Of a stretch of DNA of 64,000 nt, positions 54,841-62,946 are shown one piece after another. How positions within the stretch are numbered: the stretch's first letter is position 1; every line of letters starts with the position of its first letter. The position numbers and the translations under genes are program-made. The notes beneath the pieces are model-generated. The model was not told where the DNA came from, ran no database searches, and worked only from the letters and a program-made list of their open reading frames with translations. This DNA is from an uncultured Porphyromonas sp. (lineage in GTDB: Bacteria; Bacteroidota; Bacteroidia; Bacteroidales; Porphyromonadaceae), in NCBI GenBank assembly GCA_905372565.1, contig CAJPPK010000007.1, positions 1 to 64,000 of the forward strand, given 5' to 3'.

Positions 54841-55704
54841 ATGATAATGATCAAAAGACTCTTTCGCTCGAGTGTGTTTGCTCTTGGCGCTTTGTTGACG
54901 CTGGCACTCTCCTCCTGTGACTCTGCATACCGTACGAACTATCTGCAGGATATCGAGACGGCCAAGGCTTATGGAGTTAAGTATAACTCGGAGATTGTGG
55001 TTCAGAAGGGAGACAAGCTACGTATCTTGGTCTCCAGTCTGCGTAATCCCGAGTTGACTCTACCTTTCTCCAATCGTACTATTGGAGTAGCAGTCCCTTC
55101 TGCTCTTCAGGGGGATAAGGTCGCTGCAGCAGATACGACATCGTCTTACCTAGTCGATGCTCAGGGGAATATCCAGTTCCCGATCCTCGGCAATCTCCCT
55201 GTCCAAGGCCTCAGCCTTGATCAAGTGAGTGAGCTCGTTCAGTCTCGCTTGATCGCAGGGAAGTATCTGGCAGACGCCCATGTGACGACCAAGTTTGATA
55301 ACCTTCGTGTTTACCTTCTTGGTGCCTTCGAAGGAATTGTTACGGGTAGTGCAGGTAGCCAGGGGGTCGCTGATCGTGGATCTTTCCATCTTGATAATCC
55401 ACAGACCAATATCCTGGAGCTGATCGCCCGCACGGGTGGACTCTCCGAACGAGCAGACTTCTCAAAGGTGAATGTTATTCGCCGTGTCGGGAACGAGTAT
55501 GTCTACTATCGCCTGGATATGCTCTCGAAGAATATCTTCGACTCTCCAGCTTTCTATCTGCAGCAGAATGACATTATCTATGCTGAGTATCGCTATCGTA
55601 CACGAGATACAGAGCAGAAGGTTCTCAGCACCGTGGGCTATGTCACGACGGCGATGTCTACCATCGTTTCCGCTGTTGCTCTTGTCACCCTTCTTAAGCG
55701 TTAG
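54841..55704 (+). CDS. wza: Wza-like polysaccharide export lipoprotein
   Basis: Outer-membrane export channel subunit. A 287-residue lipoprotein (lipobox ALSSC, Cys about 26). Residues ~50-140 are the poly-export domain (VQKGDKLRILVSSLRNPELT, YLVDAQGNIQFPILGNLPV), followed by an SLBB-like region (VYLLGAF, ILELIARTGGLSERAD, VNVIRRVGNEYVYY) and a final C-terminal helix. It is shorter than E. coli Wza, as is usual in Bacteroidota. ATG at 54847 is an alternative start. Five bases separate it from wzc, its partner. Confidence 0.92.
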   Translation: MIMIKRLFRSSVFALGALLTLALSSCDSAYRTNYLQDIETAKAYGVKYNSEIVVQKGDKLRILVSSLRNPELTLPFSNRTIGVAVPSALQGDKVAAADTTSSYLVDAQGNIQFPILGNLPVQGLSLDQVSELVQSRLIAGKYLADAHVTTKFDNLRVYLLGAFEGIVTGSAGSQGVADRGSFHLDNPQTNILELIARTGGLSERADFSKVNVIRRVGNEYVYYRLDMLSKNIFDSPAFYLQQNDIIYAEYRYRTRDTEQKVLSTVGYVTTAMSTIVSAVALVTLLKR

Positions 55705-55709
55705 TGGTA

Positions 55710-58109
55710 ATGGCTAATCAAGATAATAGACCAGCGGTAAAGCAGGACTCGGCAAGTGAGATTAACCTGCTAGATATCTTCTTCTACCTACTCCGCTACT
55801 GGTACCTTTACGTGTTAAGCGTAGGACTTATCGTAGCCTTCGCACTCTATCGTAATGCTAAGCAGCCTTACGTCTATGAGTCTTCCGTGAAGATCTTCAT
55901 CAAGGATGCTTCGCAGCGAGCCATGATGGATGCTGATGTGCTACGCTTTGCTCGAACCAATCGACTCAACATGGATAACGAGCAGATGCAGCTGACCTCA
56001 AGGCGAGTCATCGAGCGCACCGTGAAGATGGCTAATGCCAATGTCTTTTATAAGGCACAGGAAGGCCTTCGCCAGATTGAGCTTTATAACGAGTCTCCTT
56101 TCTCTATGAAGTTCCTCGATACGCTTGATCGTGCGACCTCTTTTGTCGTGCGTTATAGTGATGCGGGACATGCTTTAGTCATCCCCGCTGGGCGGAAGAA
56201 GGCCATTACGGTACCTCTTAATGTCCCTGTCAAGATTGGAGAAGAACGCTTTATTATCGAGCCACGTGATAGTTACAACAGTCCATGGAAACATGCTTCG
56301 ATACAGGTACAGAGAGCATCTTTCTCTCAGACTGTACGCTATTACCAAAAGGCCGTTACGATTACTCAACCAGTAAATCGTGCCTCTACGCTGACTCTTG
56401 ATCTACAGGATCAGAATAAGAAGCGTGCACTAGATATTCTCTTAGCCCAGGTCGCAGCATACAACCAAGAAGAACTTGATATGCGCAATCAGGTCGCTAA
56501 GAATACGGCAGACTTCGTGAATGATCGTTTGGCTACCCTTAGCCAGGAGCTAGGTTTGGTAGAAGGCGACATGGAGCGTTTCCTCATCTCAAACCGAACG
56601 ATTGACTTTGATAGCAAGGTGGGGCGCTTCAACTCTCGCTCCGCTGAGACCGAAACGCAGGTTCTAGAGATTGAGACCCAGCTCAAGCTCGTTTCCTATA
56701 TGCTTTCACAGATCAATTCTGCTGGCAAGCAATACGGATATCTTCCGCTAAATATTGGAGCTCCTGATCCAGCCCTTGATGGCTATATCAATCAGTATAA
56801 CCAGCTCAAGTCTCAGCGTGATAAACTCATCGAGGGAGCGGGAGGAAGCACAGAGAATCCTGTGATTACTGAGTATGATCGTGCTCTAGATGAACTTCGT
56901 CGCAGTGCTGTCGAAAGTCTAAATCAGCGTGCTTCTCTCCTTCGTGCACGTCTTAAGGATACAGAGGGTATTCAGTCAAGCCTCCTCTCTAAACTTCCAG
57001 AAGTCTCTAATCAAGGTCGTGAAAAGGCCGATATCGATCGTCGCCTAGAGATCCGTCAGGCTCTCTATACCGAGCTCCTAAACAAAAGAGAAGAGTATGC
57101 TCTACGTCAGGCAATGACGCAGGATAGCGCAACCATCCTTGATATGAATGATGCGCCAGCTCCTCCTATTAGCCCTAATACGACGCGAGCGGTTCTAATC
57201 GCCCTACTTGTAGGATTGGCTCTCCCATCGATCTTCTTGATCATTCGTCTTCTCTCCGATAATAAGGTGCGTAGCCGTAAGGATATCATGGATAGAGTCT
57301 CCATCCCCTTCCTTGGCGATATTCCTAAGGAAGAAGAGGCTCGTCGTGGTCATACACGTGGTGCTCGTGAGCAGGGCTCTGATGAGACTTCTGAGGCCTT
57401 CCGCGTCCTCCGTGAGAATCTCCGCTTCATGGTTAACTCTAGTGAAGGTGAGTCAAAGAAGAAGATCATCTTTACCTCGTTTGGTGAGTCTGCAGGTAAA
57501 TCTTATGTGTCTTATAACCTAGCCAAGACGCTTGGTTTTGCTGGTTATCGAGTTGCCTTGGTAGACCTTGATCTGCGTAAGGGTACGCTATCTCGACGTA
57601 TAGGGCTCTCTGGAGTAGGGGTTACCGAGTATCTGGCTAATGGAGATATCCAGCTTGCTCAGATTATTCGTAAGGATCCTAATGATCCGAAGCTCTCTGT
57701 TGTGATTGCTGGTGCTGTGCCTCCTAATCCTGCCGAGCTCCTTCTTGGCCGTCGTTTAGATCAGTTGGCAGATGCACTCAGTGCTGAGTATGACTATGTG
57801 ATCTTCGATAACGTGCCCTTCGGTAGTGTCGCTGATGCTGCTATTGCTAACCGTGTGGCTGACCTAACGATCTTTGTTCTGCGTGCAGCTAAGCTCGATC
57901 GCCGCGCTCTGCCTGAGCTCCAGCGTCTCTATGATGAAGATATCCTTCGTAATATGGCTCTTGTCCTCAATGGTGCTACGGAGAGTGGTCATGGTTATGG
58001 CTACGGCTACGGTTATGGCTATGGTTACGGCTATGGCTATGGTTATGGCAACAAGAAAAAGAAGAGCCCACTACGCCGTCTTCTTCGTCGCTTAGGTATT
58101 AAGCGTTAA
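55710..58109 (+). CDS. wzc: Wzc-like tyrosine kinase and chain-length regulator
   Basis: A 799-residue inner-membrane polysaccharide co-polymerase with a cytoplasmic BY-kinase. Wzz domain with membrane helices near residues 28-46 and 495-515, a long periplasmic coiled-coil between them, and the kinase at ~575-760. Walker A is TSFGESAGKSYVSYN, Walker A' VALVDLDLRKGTL, and a later DYVIFDNVPFG replaces classical Walker B. The C-terminus is nine Gly-Tyr dipeptides followed by NKKKKSPLRR: the tyrosine cluster is the expected autophosphorylation site controlling assembly. ATG 55710 is preferred to the GTG at 55704. Confidence 0.94.
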   Translation: MANQDNRPAVKQDSASEINLLDIFFYLLRYWYLYVLSVGLIVAFALYRNAKQPYVYESSVKIFIKDASQRAMMDADVLRFARTNRLNMDNEQMQLTSRRVIERTVKMANANVFYKAQEGLRQIELYNESPFSMKFLDTLDRATSFVVRYSDAGHALVIPAGRKKAITVPLNVPVKIGEERFIIEPRDSYNSPWKHASIQVQRASFSQTVRYYQKAVTITQPVNRASTLTLDLQDQNKKRALDILLAQVAAYNQEELDMRNQVAKNTADFVNDRLATLSQELGLVEGDMERFLISNRTIDFDSKVGRFNSRSAETETQVLEIETQLKLVSYMLSQINSAGKQYGYLPLNIGAPDPALDGYINQYNQLKSQRDKLIEGAGGSTENPVITEYDRALDELRRSAVESLNQRASLLRARLKDTEGIQSSLLSKLPEVSNQGREKADIDRRLEIRQALYTELLNKREEYALRQAMTQDSATILDMNDAPAPPISPNTTRAVLIALLVGLALPSIFLIIRLLSDNKVRSRKDIMDRVSIPFLGDIPKEEEARRGHTRGAREQGSDETSEAFRVLRENLRFMVNSSEGESKKKIIFTSFGESAGKSYVSYNLAKTLGFAGYRVALVDLDLRKGTLSRRIGLSGVGVTEYLANGDIQLAQIIRKDPNDPKLSVVIAGAVPPNPAELLLGRRLDQLADALSAEYDYVIFDNVPFGSVADAAIANRVADLTIFVLRAAKLDRRALPELQRLYDEDILRNMALVLNGATESGHGYGYGYGYGYGYGYGYGYGNKKKKSPLRRLLRRLGIKR
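57993..58046 (+). repeat. Hexanucleotide repeat encoding (Gly-Tyr)9 in wzc
   Basis: Nine in-frame copies of GGYTAY. Copies vary at the wobble bases (GGT/GGC, TAT/TAC), so the tract is not a perfect simple repeat, but the copy number could still vary by six-base steps without frameshift, changing the number of phosphorylatable tyrosines. Confidence 0.92.
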
Positions 58110-58124
58110 GCTTTTCTCCTTCAA

Positions 58125-59099
58125 GTGTCCTTTTCTTCCTCCCCGCTACTCTCGGTTATTGTACCCGTCTACAACGTTGCTCCCTATTTAGAGCAATGTG
58201 TGGAGTCTATCCTTAGTCAGCCCTACAAGGCTCTAGAGGTGATTCTTGTAGATGATGGGGCGACCGATGGTAGCGGGGAGCTTTGTGATCGTCTTGCTCA
58301 GTCTGATGAGCGGGTACGTGTCCTGCATCAGCCGAATGCCGGGCTTTCTGCAGCGAGGAATGCTGCTCTAGAGCAACTCTCGGGAGAGTTCTTTACGTGT
58401 GTTGACTCGGACGACTGGTTGCCTGAGGACGCGTGGATCTGTCCGATGAGCTACTTGGAGGAGCACTCTGAGGTAGACTTGTTAGAGCTCGGCTATGTCG
58501 AGGTCGTGGAGCATACTGGTGCGGAGAAATGGATCCTGCACACAGGAGCTTCACTAAGTCCTCAGGAGGCCGTTGAGTCTTTGGCTAAGCTCTCAGGTGT
58601 GACCGGGATGGCCTGGGGGAAGATCTTCCGTACCTCTGTTCTGGGAGGTCTACGCTTCCCTGTCGGACGTCCCTATGAAGATATTTCTTTCGTCTTTGAA
58701 GCGCTGTGTCATACACGTAGCTATCGCTATATGTCATGGCAGGGATACTTCTATCGCATCGGGCGAGCAGGGAGTATTACAGAGCGTTACGATGCCCGCT
58801 TAGCTTATCTCTTTACGAATCTTCAGGAGCTGACGCCTATGGTTGAGAGAATCGCACCGGCCTATCTCCCTTGGCTGAATGAGACCCTCTATCGGCGACT
58901 ATTGATTTTCTCTCTTTGGGGTATACGTCATCGGAAGGAATCTCCTGACCTACTCCCAGCTTTACTCCCTTGGGCTAGTCGACTTCGTGGGCTTAGTTAT
59001 CCTCAAGCCTCGTGGAGGAATGTGCTTCGGAGGGAGTTATTTCTTCGCTTCCCTCGTCTCTTCCTAGCGGGGAAACGACTTACTTCTATATTATCCTAA
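58125..59099 (+). CDS. Family 2 glycosyltransferase
   Basis: A 324-residue GT-A transferase with LLSVIVPVYNVAPYLEQCVES, then VILVDDGATDGSGELCDRL and NAALEQLSGEFFTCVDSDDW (DXD-like). The start is GTG at 58125; no ATG lies close to the conserved beginning. The C-terminal half (GRPYEDISFVFEALCHTRSY) is typical of EpsJ-like enzymes. It is 15 bases after wzc and 15 before the HPr-kinase-like gene, so it links the two blocks. Confidence 0.9.
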   Translation: MSFSSSPLLSVIVPVYNVAPYLEQCVESILSQPYKALEVILVDDGATDGSGELCDRLAQSDERVRVLHQPNAGLSAARNAALEQLSGEFFTCVDSDDWLPEDAWICPMSYLEEHSEVDLLELGYVEVVEHTGAEKWILHTGASLSPQEAVESLAKLSGVTGMAWGKIFRTSVLGGLRFPVGRPYEDISFVFEALCHTRSYRYMSWQGYFYRIGRAGSITERYDARLAYLFTNLQELTPMVERIAPAYLPWLNETLYRRLLIFSLWGIRHRKESPDLLPALLPWASRLRGLSYPQASWRNVLRRELFLRFPRLFLAGKRLTSILS

Positions 59100-59114
59100 T
59101 ACCTTATTACACCT

Positions 59115-59993
59115 ATGGATACCTCTTTGATCTATTGTGTAGCTCAAGAATATATCATCGTACATACTCCCTCTAAGGAAGCTACTCGTGCTCTCCTTCC
59201 TAATTATGAGCCCTTCCTCGTAGAGGAGCTCCCGGAGGGTAAGGAGCCTCTCTTTACGTTTGAAGGAGGGGCTGATCTGACGGCCTACCCACGGAAGGCT
59301 CTCCTAGAGGATAAGCTCTCCGAAGGTCTACGTGCTCGTGTCTACCAGACGACGAACTCGGAGATCCTCCTAGAGCTTACGGCTAATCAGCGTCGCCATG
59401 TGCTCCATGTCGATAAGTCATGGAGTAGAGTGATCTCCGATGTCCTACTTGACGATCCAAGCGCAGCCTACTTCATCAACCGACTCATCATGATCGTCTA
59501 TGGAGTGGCTATCGCACCGTGGAAGATGCTGAAGATGCATGCTTCTGTCACGGAGCTCGATGGGAAGGCTCTACTCTTCCTCGGTGTTAGTGGCACGGGT
59601 AAAAGCACCCATAGCCGTCTGTGGCGTAAGTTCGTCCTAGGAGCTACGCTACTTAATGATGATGAGCCTATCGTACGCCTATTGCCCAGTGGCGAGGTGC
59701 GTGTCTTTGGTTGTCCATGGAGTGGTAGTACTCCCTGCTATCGTCAGGCTTCAGCAGAGGTCGTGGCGTTTGTCCATCTTCATCAGAGCACTGAGAACAA
59801 ACTCACGAAGCTGCGCGGGCGCAATAGCTTTGATTCGATCTACTCCTCGACGGCCTTCCTGCATTCAGATAAAGCCCGTCATATGGCGACCTTTGATACG
59901 ATCGTGGATATCCTAGAGCGTATCCCTGTTTATCGCCTCGACTGTCGTCCAGATGAAGAGGCTGTCGCTCTCACACGTACCCTTCTACCCTAA
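59115..59993 (+). CDS. HPr kinase-like protein (HprK-related)
   Basis: A 292-residue protein with the P-loop LLFLGVSGTGKSTHSRLW near 152-168 and LLNDDEPIVRLL, GCPWSGS in the region that corresponds to the Asp-bearing strand and K3 loop of HPr kinase. The N-terminal ~140 residues have no clear counterpart in true HprK. HprK-related proteins of this kind occur with PqqD, nucleotidyltransferase and S24/S26 peptidase genes in exopolysaccharide or peptide-modification cassettes; here the PqqD and nucleotidyltransferase genes are 30 kb away. Substrate (a serine on protein or peptide?) is unknown. Confidence 0.83.
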   Translation: MDTSLIYCVAQEYIIVHTPSKEATRALLPNYEPFLVEELPEGKEPLFTFEGGADLTAYPRKALLEDKLSEGLRARVYQTTNSEILLELTANQRRHVLHVDKSWSRVISDVLLDDPSAAYFINRLIMIVYGVAIAPWKMLKMHASVTELDGKALLFLGVSGTGKSTHSRLWRKFVLGATLLNDDEPIVRLLPSGEVRVFGCPWSGSTPCYRQASAEVVAFVHLHQSTENKLTKLRGRNSFDSIYSSTAFLHSDKARHMATFDTIVDILERIPVYRLDCRPDEEAVALTRTLLP

Positions 59994-60003
59994 TTAGAGT
60001 AAG

Positions 60004-60495
60004 ATGAAGCCAGATGTTCCTTCGATGGACGAGCGCCGAAGGCAACTGATCATTCGGAATGAGCTCTTCTTTACAGAGCTCCTCGCCCGCATCGCAGAGG
60101 GTAAGCGTCCCCGTATACGCCCTCGGGGATCGAGCATGCTTCCCTTCATCCGTGGAGGGAAGGATACGGTGGATCTAAGTGCACTCACAGAGGATTCGCT
60201 GCAGGTAGGACGCATTGTCCTAGCTCATATCCCCCAGGGCTACCTTGTGCATCGTATCGAGCGCATCGATGGTGACCGCTTCACGCTGCGGGGCGATGGT
60301 AATCGTGAGCAACGTGAGTACTGCACCCGTGAGCAGATCCTTGCTGAGGTCGTCGAGGTGCAGCGTGGCAAGCGCTCTATCCGCCCAGGCGATCGCCTCT
60401 GGTGGTGCTATGAGCATCTGTGGACGAAGAGTCCCTTTTGGCGTCGCTGGATCCTAGCGGTCTATCGGCGTACACTCCTTCGCTGGGGCCTCTAA
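60004..60495 (+). CDS. S24/S26-type signal-peptidase-like protein
   Basis: A 163-residue protein with the S26 pattern PRGSSMLPFIRGG (nucleophile Ser in SM), then a strand with LVHRIERI and RFTLRGDGN. The His in VHRI rather than a Lys points to the Ser-His (archaeal/ER, SipW-like) S26B branch. It lacks a clear N-terminal membrane helix, unlike housekeeping signal peptidases; the C-terminus has a Trp-rich helix. It begins 10 bases after the HprK-related gene, and together they may process and modify one substrate. A substrate gene was not found nearby. Confidence 0.82.
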   Translation: MKPDVPSMDERRRQLIIRNELFFTELLARIAEGKRPRIRPRGSSMLPFIRGGKDTVDLSALTEDSLQVGRIVLAHIPQGYLVHRIERIDGDRFTLRGDGNREQREYCTREQILAEVVEVQRGKRSIRPGDRLWWCYEHLWTKSPFWRRWILAVYRRTLLRWGL

Positions 60496-60551
60496 GGGGA
60501 GGCCTATTGAGCCAAGGAGCTTTCCCTATCACCTTTTAATTCTCTTCCTTT

Positions 60552-61358
60552 TTGATGAAGCTTTTAGCTCTTGATATTGATGGTACGCTCATCACCCGAG
60601 CGCACCAGCTGACCGATGGTGTTCGCTCTGCTCTGATTGATGCCCAGCGTATGGGCAAGGTGCGTGTGATCCTAGCATCCGGTCGCCCTACCCCTGCTCT
60701 GCATGCGCTGAGTGAAGCGCTCCAGCTAGCCCAGTATGGAGGCTATCTGATGCCCTTCAATGGGGGAAAGATCGTCGAGGTGGCTACGAAGCGTGTGATC
60801 TCTACTCAGCTACTCGATGCCGATCTTATCCCACAGCTCTACGCCCTGACGCAGGAGTTCGGAGTCAATATTCTGACCTACACAGAGGAGTATATCCTGA
60901 GCGAAATCGAAGGAGACCCCTATGCTGAGAAGGAAGTCACGCTGACAGGTATGCCGCTGAAGGTCGTACCTAGCTTCGTCGAAGCCGTCCAAGAGTTGGT
61001 CCCGAAGTGTCTAGCTGTGGGTCCCCTGGATCGCCTAAAGCCTTTGGCCGAAGCTGTAGAAGCTCGCTTAGGAGATCGTGTATCTGCCTTCCGCTCGAGC
61101 GACTTTTTCCTTGAGCTCGTACCGAAGGGTGTGAACAAGGGTGCATCACTGGAGCGTCTCCTTCCTCTGCTAGGTAAGACGCCAGCGGATCTGATCGCTA
61201 TGGGGGATAACTACAATGATGTCGAGATGATTCGTCTAGCAGGCACAGGAGTGGCTATGGGCAATGCACCTCAGGATATCCAAGCTATAGCAGACTTCAT
61301 CACCCGCTCCAATGAGGAGGATGGCGTAGCCTATGCCCTAGAGCAGCTACTCCCGTAG
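60552..61358 (+). CDS. Cof-type HAD phosphatase
   Basis: A 268-residue HAD superfamily hydrolase of the Cof/IIB subclass, dephosphorylating small sugar phosphates or cofactors. Motif I is LALDIDGTLI (nucleophile Asp at residue ~7), motif II is ILASGRPTPAL, the cap domain lies in the middle, and motifs III-IV are KGASLERL and GDNYNDVEMI. It ends the polysaccharide-locus strand block. Link to sugar phosphate supply for the locus is possible but not shown. Confidence 0.92.
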   Translation: MMKLLALDIDGTLITRAHQLTDGVRSALIDAQRMGKVRVILASGRPTPALHALSEALQLAQYGGYLMPFNGGKIVEVATKRVISTQLLDADLIPQLYALTQEFGVNILTYTEEYILSEIEGDPYAEKEVTLTGMPLKVVPSFVEAVQELVPKCLAVGPLDRLKPLAEAVEARLGDRVSAFRSSDFFLELVPKGVNKGASLERLLPLLGKTPADLIAMGDNYNDVEMIRLAGTGVAMGNAPQDIQAIADFITRSNEEDGVAYALEQLLP

Positions 61359-61380
61359 CTTCTCTCACATAAGAGATACA

Positions 61381-61427
61381 GCACCGCCCCCTGCTCGCTA
61401 CTTCTGGTAGTGGGCAGGGGGCGGTGC
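61381..61427. terminator. Two-way hairpin between convergent genes
   Basis: GCACCGCCCCCTGC (61381-61394) pairs perfectly with GCAGGGGGCGGTGC (61414-61427), with an inner CTAC/GTAG stem. Neither side has a good T-run, but its position between the HAD gene and DUF4248 on opposite strands suggests bidirectional termination. Confidence 0.75.
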
Positions 61428-61439
61428 TGTTGGGGAGGC

Positions 61440-61697
61440 CTATGCCTGACGGGAGATCTGGTCGAATTCCTCAGGTGTGCCTAGATGGCGCAGGAGCACC
61501 TGCACCATGCTGGGTGGTAGCATCCGCTGGCGAGGGCGGAATCCCAGCTTTTGTAGCTCCGAGAGCAGCAGGGGATCCTGGCGGATGAGTAGGCGGAAGT
61601 GGCGGCTGGCTAGGTCAGCTCGCTCCTCGGGGAAGTACAGACAGGCGAGCTCCTTCATTACATAGGTACGGAAGGCGATCGAAGGGGGAGTCTTCAT
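61440..61697 (-). CDS. DUF4248 family protein
   Basis: An 85-residue protein matching the DUF4248 pattern: FRTYVMKELACLYFPEE, RLLIRQDPLLLSELQKLGFR and RMLPPSMVQVLLRHLGTP. In Bacteroidales these small, basic, helix-rich proteins commonly lie next to capsule loci, sometimes with HU-like DNA-binding genes; function is unknown. It is convergent with the HAD gene. On the minus strand a -7-like TTCCTTTG (61779-61786) lies about 80 bases upstream. Confidence 0.8.
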   Translation of the reverse strand: MKTPPSIAFRTYVMKELACLYFPEERADLASRHFRLLIRQDPLLLSELQKLGFRPRQRMLPPSMVQVLLRHLGTPEEFDQISRQA

Positions 61698-62000
61698 CGG
61701 TCTCTAGAGAATAAAAAGTGAGTAAATAAAGGGTATACAAGAGCACGAGGTATAGGTGGTGCTTCCCGTGGTCTTCTACAAAGGAACGACAATTCTTGCC
61801 CGCTGTCAAGCACTGTCACTAAATAAATTTCTTGCTCAAATAGGCTCCTCCGAGGCCTCCACATAGACTGGCTTTTCCTGATCGGAGAGAGGTGCGTGAG
61901 AGGTCTCACTAAGCCCTTGCTGGAGGTGTGCTTGGTTATGATCCTCCCTATCTGATAAGGGGGGCTAGCGGGATTCCTTATTGGGAGTGGGGCGGTCGCT
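61698..62000. other. Gene-free region upstream of DUF4248
   Basis: Apart from the possible minus-strand -7 box at 61779-61786, nothing recognisable was found here. Open frames in this stretch are short and not supported. Confidence 0.4.
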
Positions 62001-62078
62001 ATATACCCAACTGCACGATCACGATATACGTATTCGATGTGTCACAATATACCCAATGACGAAGTCAGAATATACGTA
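62001..62078. repeat. 23-bp iteron array, four units with alternating half-sites
   Basis: ATATACCCAA (62001), ATATACGTA (62024), ATATACCCAA (62047) and ATATACGTA (62070) occur at an exact period of 23 bases. The 13-14-base spacers also resemble one another (CGATCACG, CGATGTGTCACA, CGAAGTCAGA), so units are longer than the core. The array is non-coding, between DUF4248 and a minus-strand lipoprotein gene, and could be binding sites for a protein. The rest to 62184 shows nothing clear. Confidence 0.82.
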
Positions 62079-62196
62079 ACCTGGTGGCTCTAGATAATGC
62101 TCTCTCTCTACGGAGCTAGGGTGTGTGTGGTAGACGGGGTGAAGGTGTGAGGTAAAACAGGGTAGCTCACACCATGCACTTCCTCGATAAAACAAT

Positions 62197-62236
62197 CAGG
62201 CTACCCATTAGGCTTGAGTGCCTATGGGTAGCCTGA
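62197..62236 (-). terminator. Intrinsic terminator of the minus-strand lipoprotein gene
   Basis: Read on the minus strand, TCAGGCTACCCATAGG pairs with CCTAATGGGTAGCCTG around an 8-base loop, followed by ATTGTTTTATC. It lies 36 bases after the stop of the gene at 62273. Confidence 0.85.
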
Positions 62237-62272
62237 CTGCTACTTCTTTAACTAGGAGTTCGGGAGGCTCCT

Positions 62273-62758
62273 TTAACGCCCCACCCGCTGGAGAGAGAAG
62301 GTCTTGTTCTTATCGAATGGATAGAAGGTGAGGAGCGTCTTCGACTCATTAAGGATCGCATCGGTGTAGAGCTGCTGTACGATGGGAAGCACCTCTGTGC
62401 CCGTCAAGACCTTCTCCGTAAGGGCGGACATGGAGGCAGGATTGATGTGCACCCCACCATTGTAGTAGCGATAGGTGGTCGTTAGCGTGGTCTCCTGCTC
62501 ACGTCGCACGGTGTTAGAGCCGGAGCCGTTGGACTGACTTGTTATGGAGCCAAAGCCTACGGTGATGGTGGCCTTCCCTCCACGCTCGAAGGATAGGAGA
62601 ATATCGGTCGTGGTTCTCCCTCCTCCTGCTTTGTTCTGGAGGTTGCGTAGCTGCCACTGGGTGCCCGTGATAGGCGTCGTGGCTGGGAGATCATCGCCAC
62701 AGGAGCTGAGCCCGAAGGTGATCGCCATGAGGAGCAGGAGTGTCTTGAAGAGCTTCAT
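62273..62758 (-). CDS. Small lipoprotein, unknown function
   Basis: A 161-residue lipoprotein with lipobox LSSC (Cys20) followed by GDD. The mature part looks like a small all-beta domain (TQWQLRNLQNKAGGG, then KATITVGFGSITS and TLLTFYPFDKNKTFSLQRV), reminiscent of lipocalin-like or META-type folds, but no family is assigned with confidence. It has its own terminator and lies divergent from the OmpA-like gene at 62947. No clear promoter was seen on the minus strand. Confidence 0.72.
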   Translation of the reverse strand: MKLFKTLLLLMAITFGLSSCGDDLPATTPITGTQWQLRNLQNKAGGGRTTTDILLSFERGGKATITVGFGSITSQSNGSGSNTVRREQETTLTTTYRYYNGGVHINPASMSALTEKVLTGTEVLPIVQQLYTDAILNESKTLLTFYPFDKNKTFSLQRVGR

Positions 62759-62885
62759 CGGATGTTTCTATTAAATCAAGTGAATAGCCCCCTGAGGGAG
62801 GGTTATGGGGATATATTGTTTACCTCTCTAACGTGCGAAGATACACCTTCTGTATATAAAGGGCTAGTTTAACCGATATTTACGC

Positions 62886-62893
62886 TATCTTTG
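62886..62893 (+). promoter_or_regulatory. -7 box of the second OmpA-like gene
   Basis: TATCTTTG, matching TAnnTTTG, 53 bases before ATG 62947. A GTTTAA at 62866 is a poor -33 candidate. Confidence 0.72.
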
Positions 62894-62946
62894 TGGCATC
62901 CATAACTAGTACAATCAGTCACTATTTTAAATAGGTATTACGAATT

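Noticed and set aside
57874..58095. Met-rich frame overlapping the wzc GY repeat
   Set aside because: It is a frame-shifted reading of the GGYTAY repeat, giving a low-complexity Met/Ala string.
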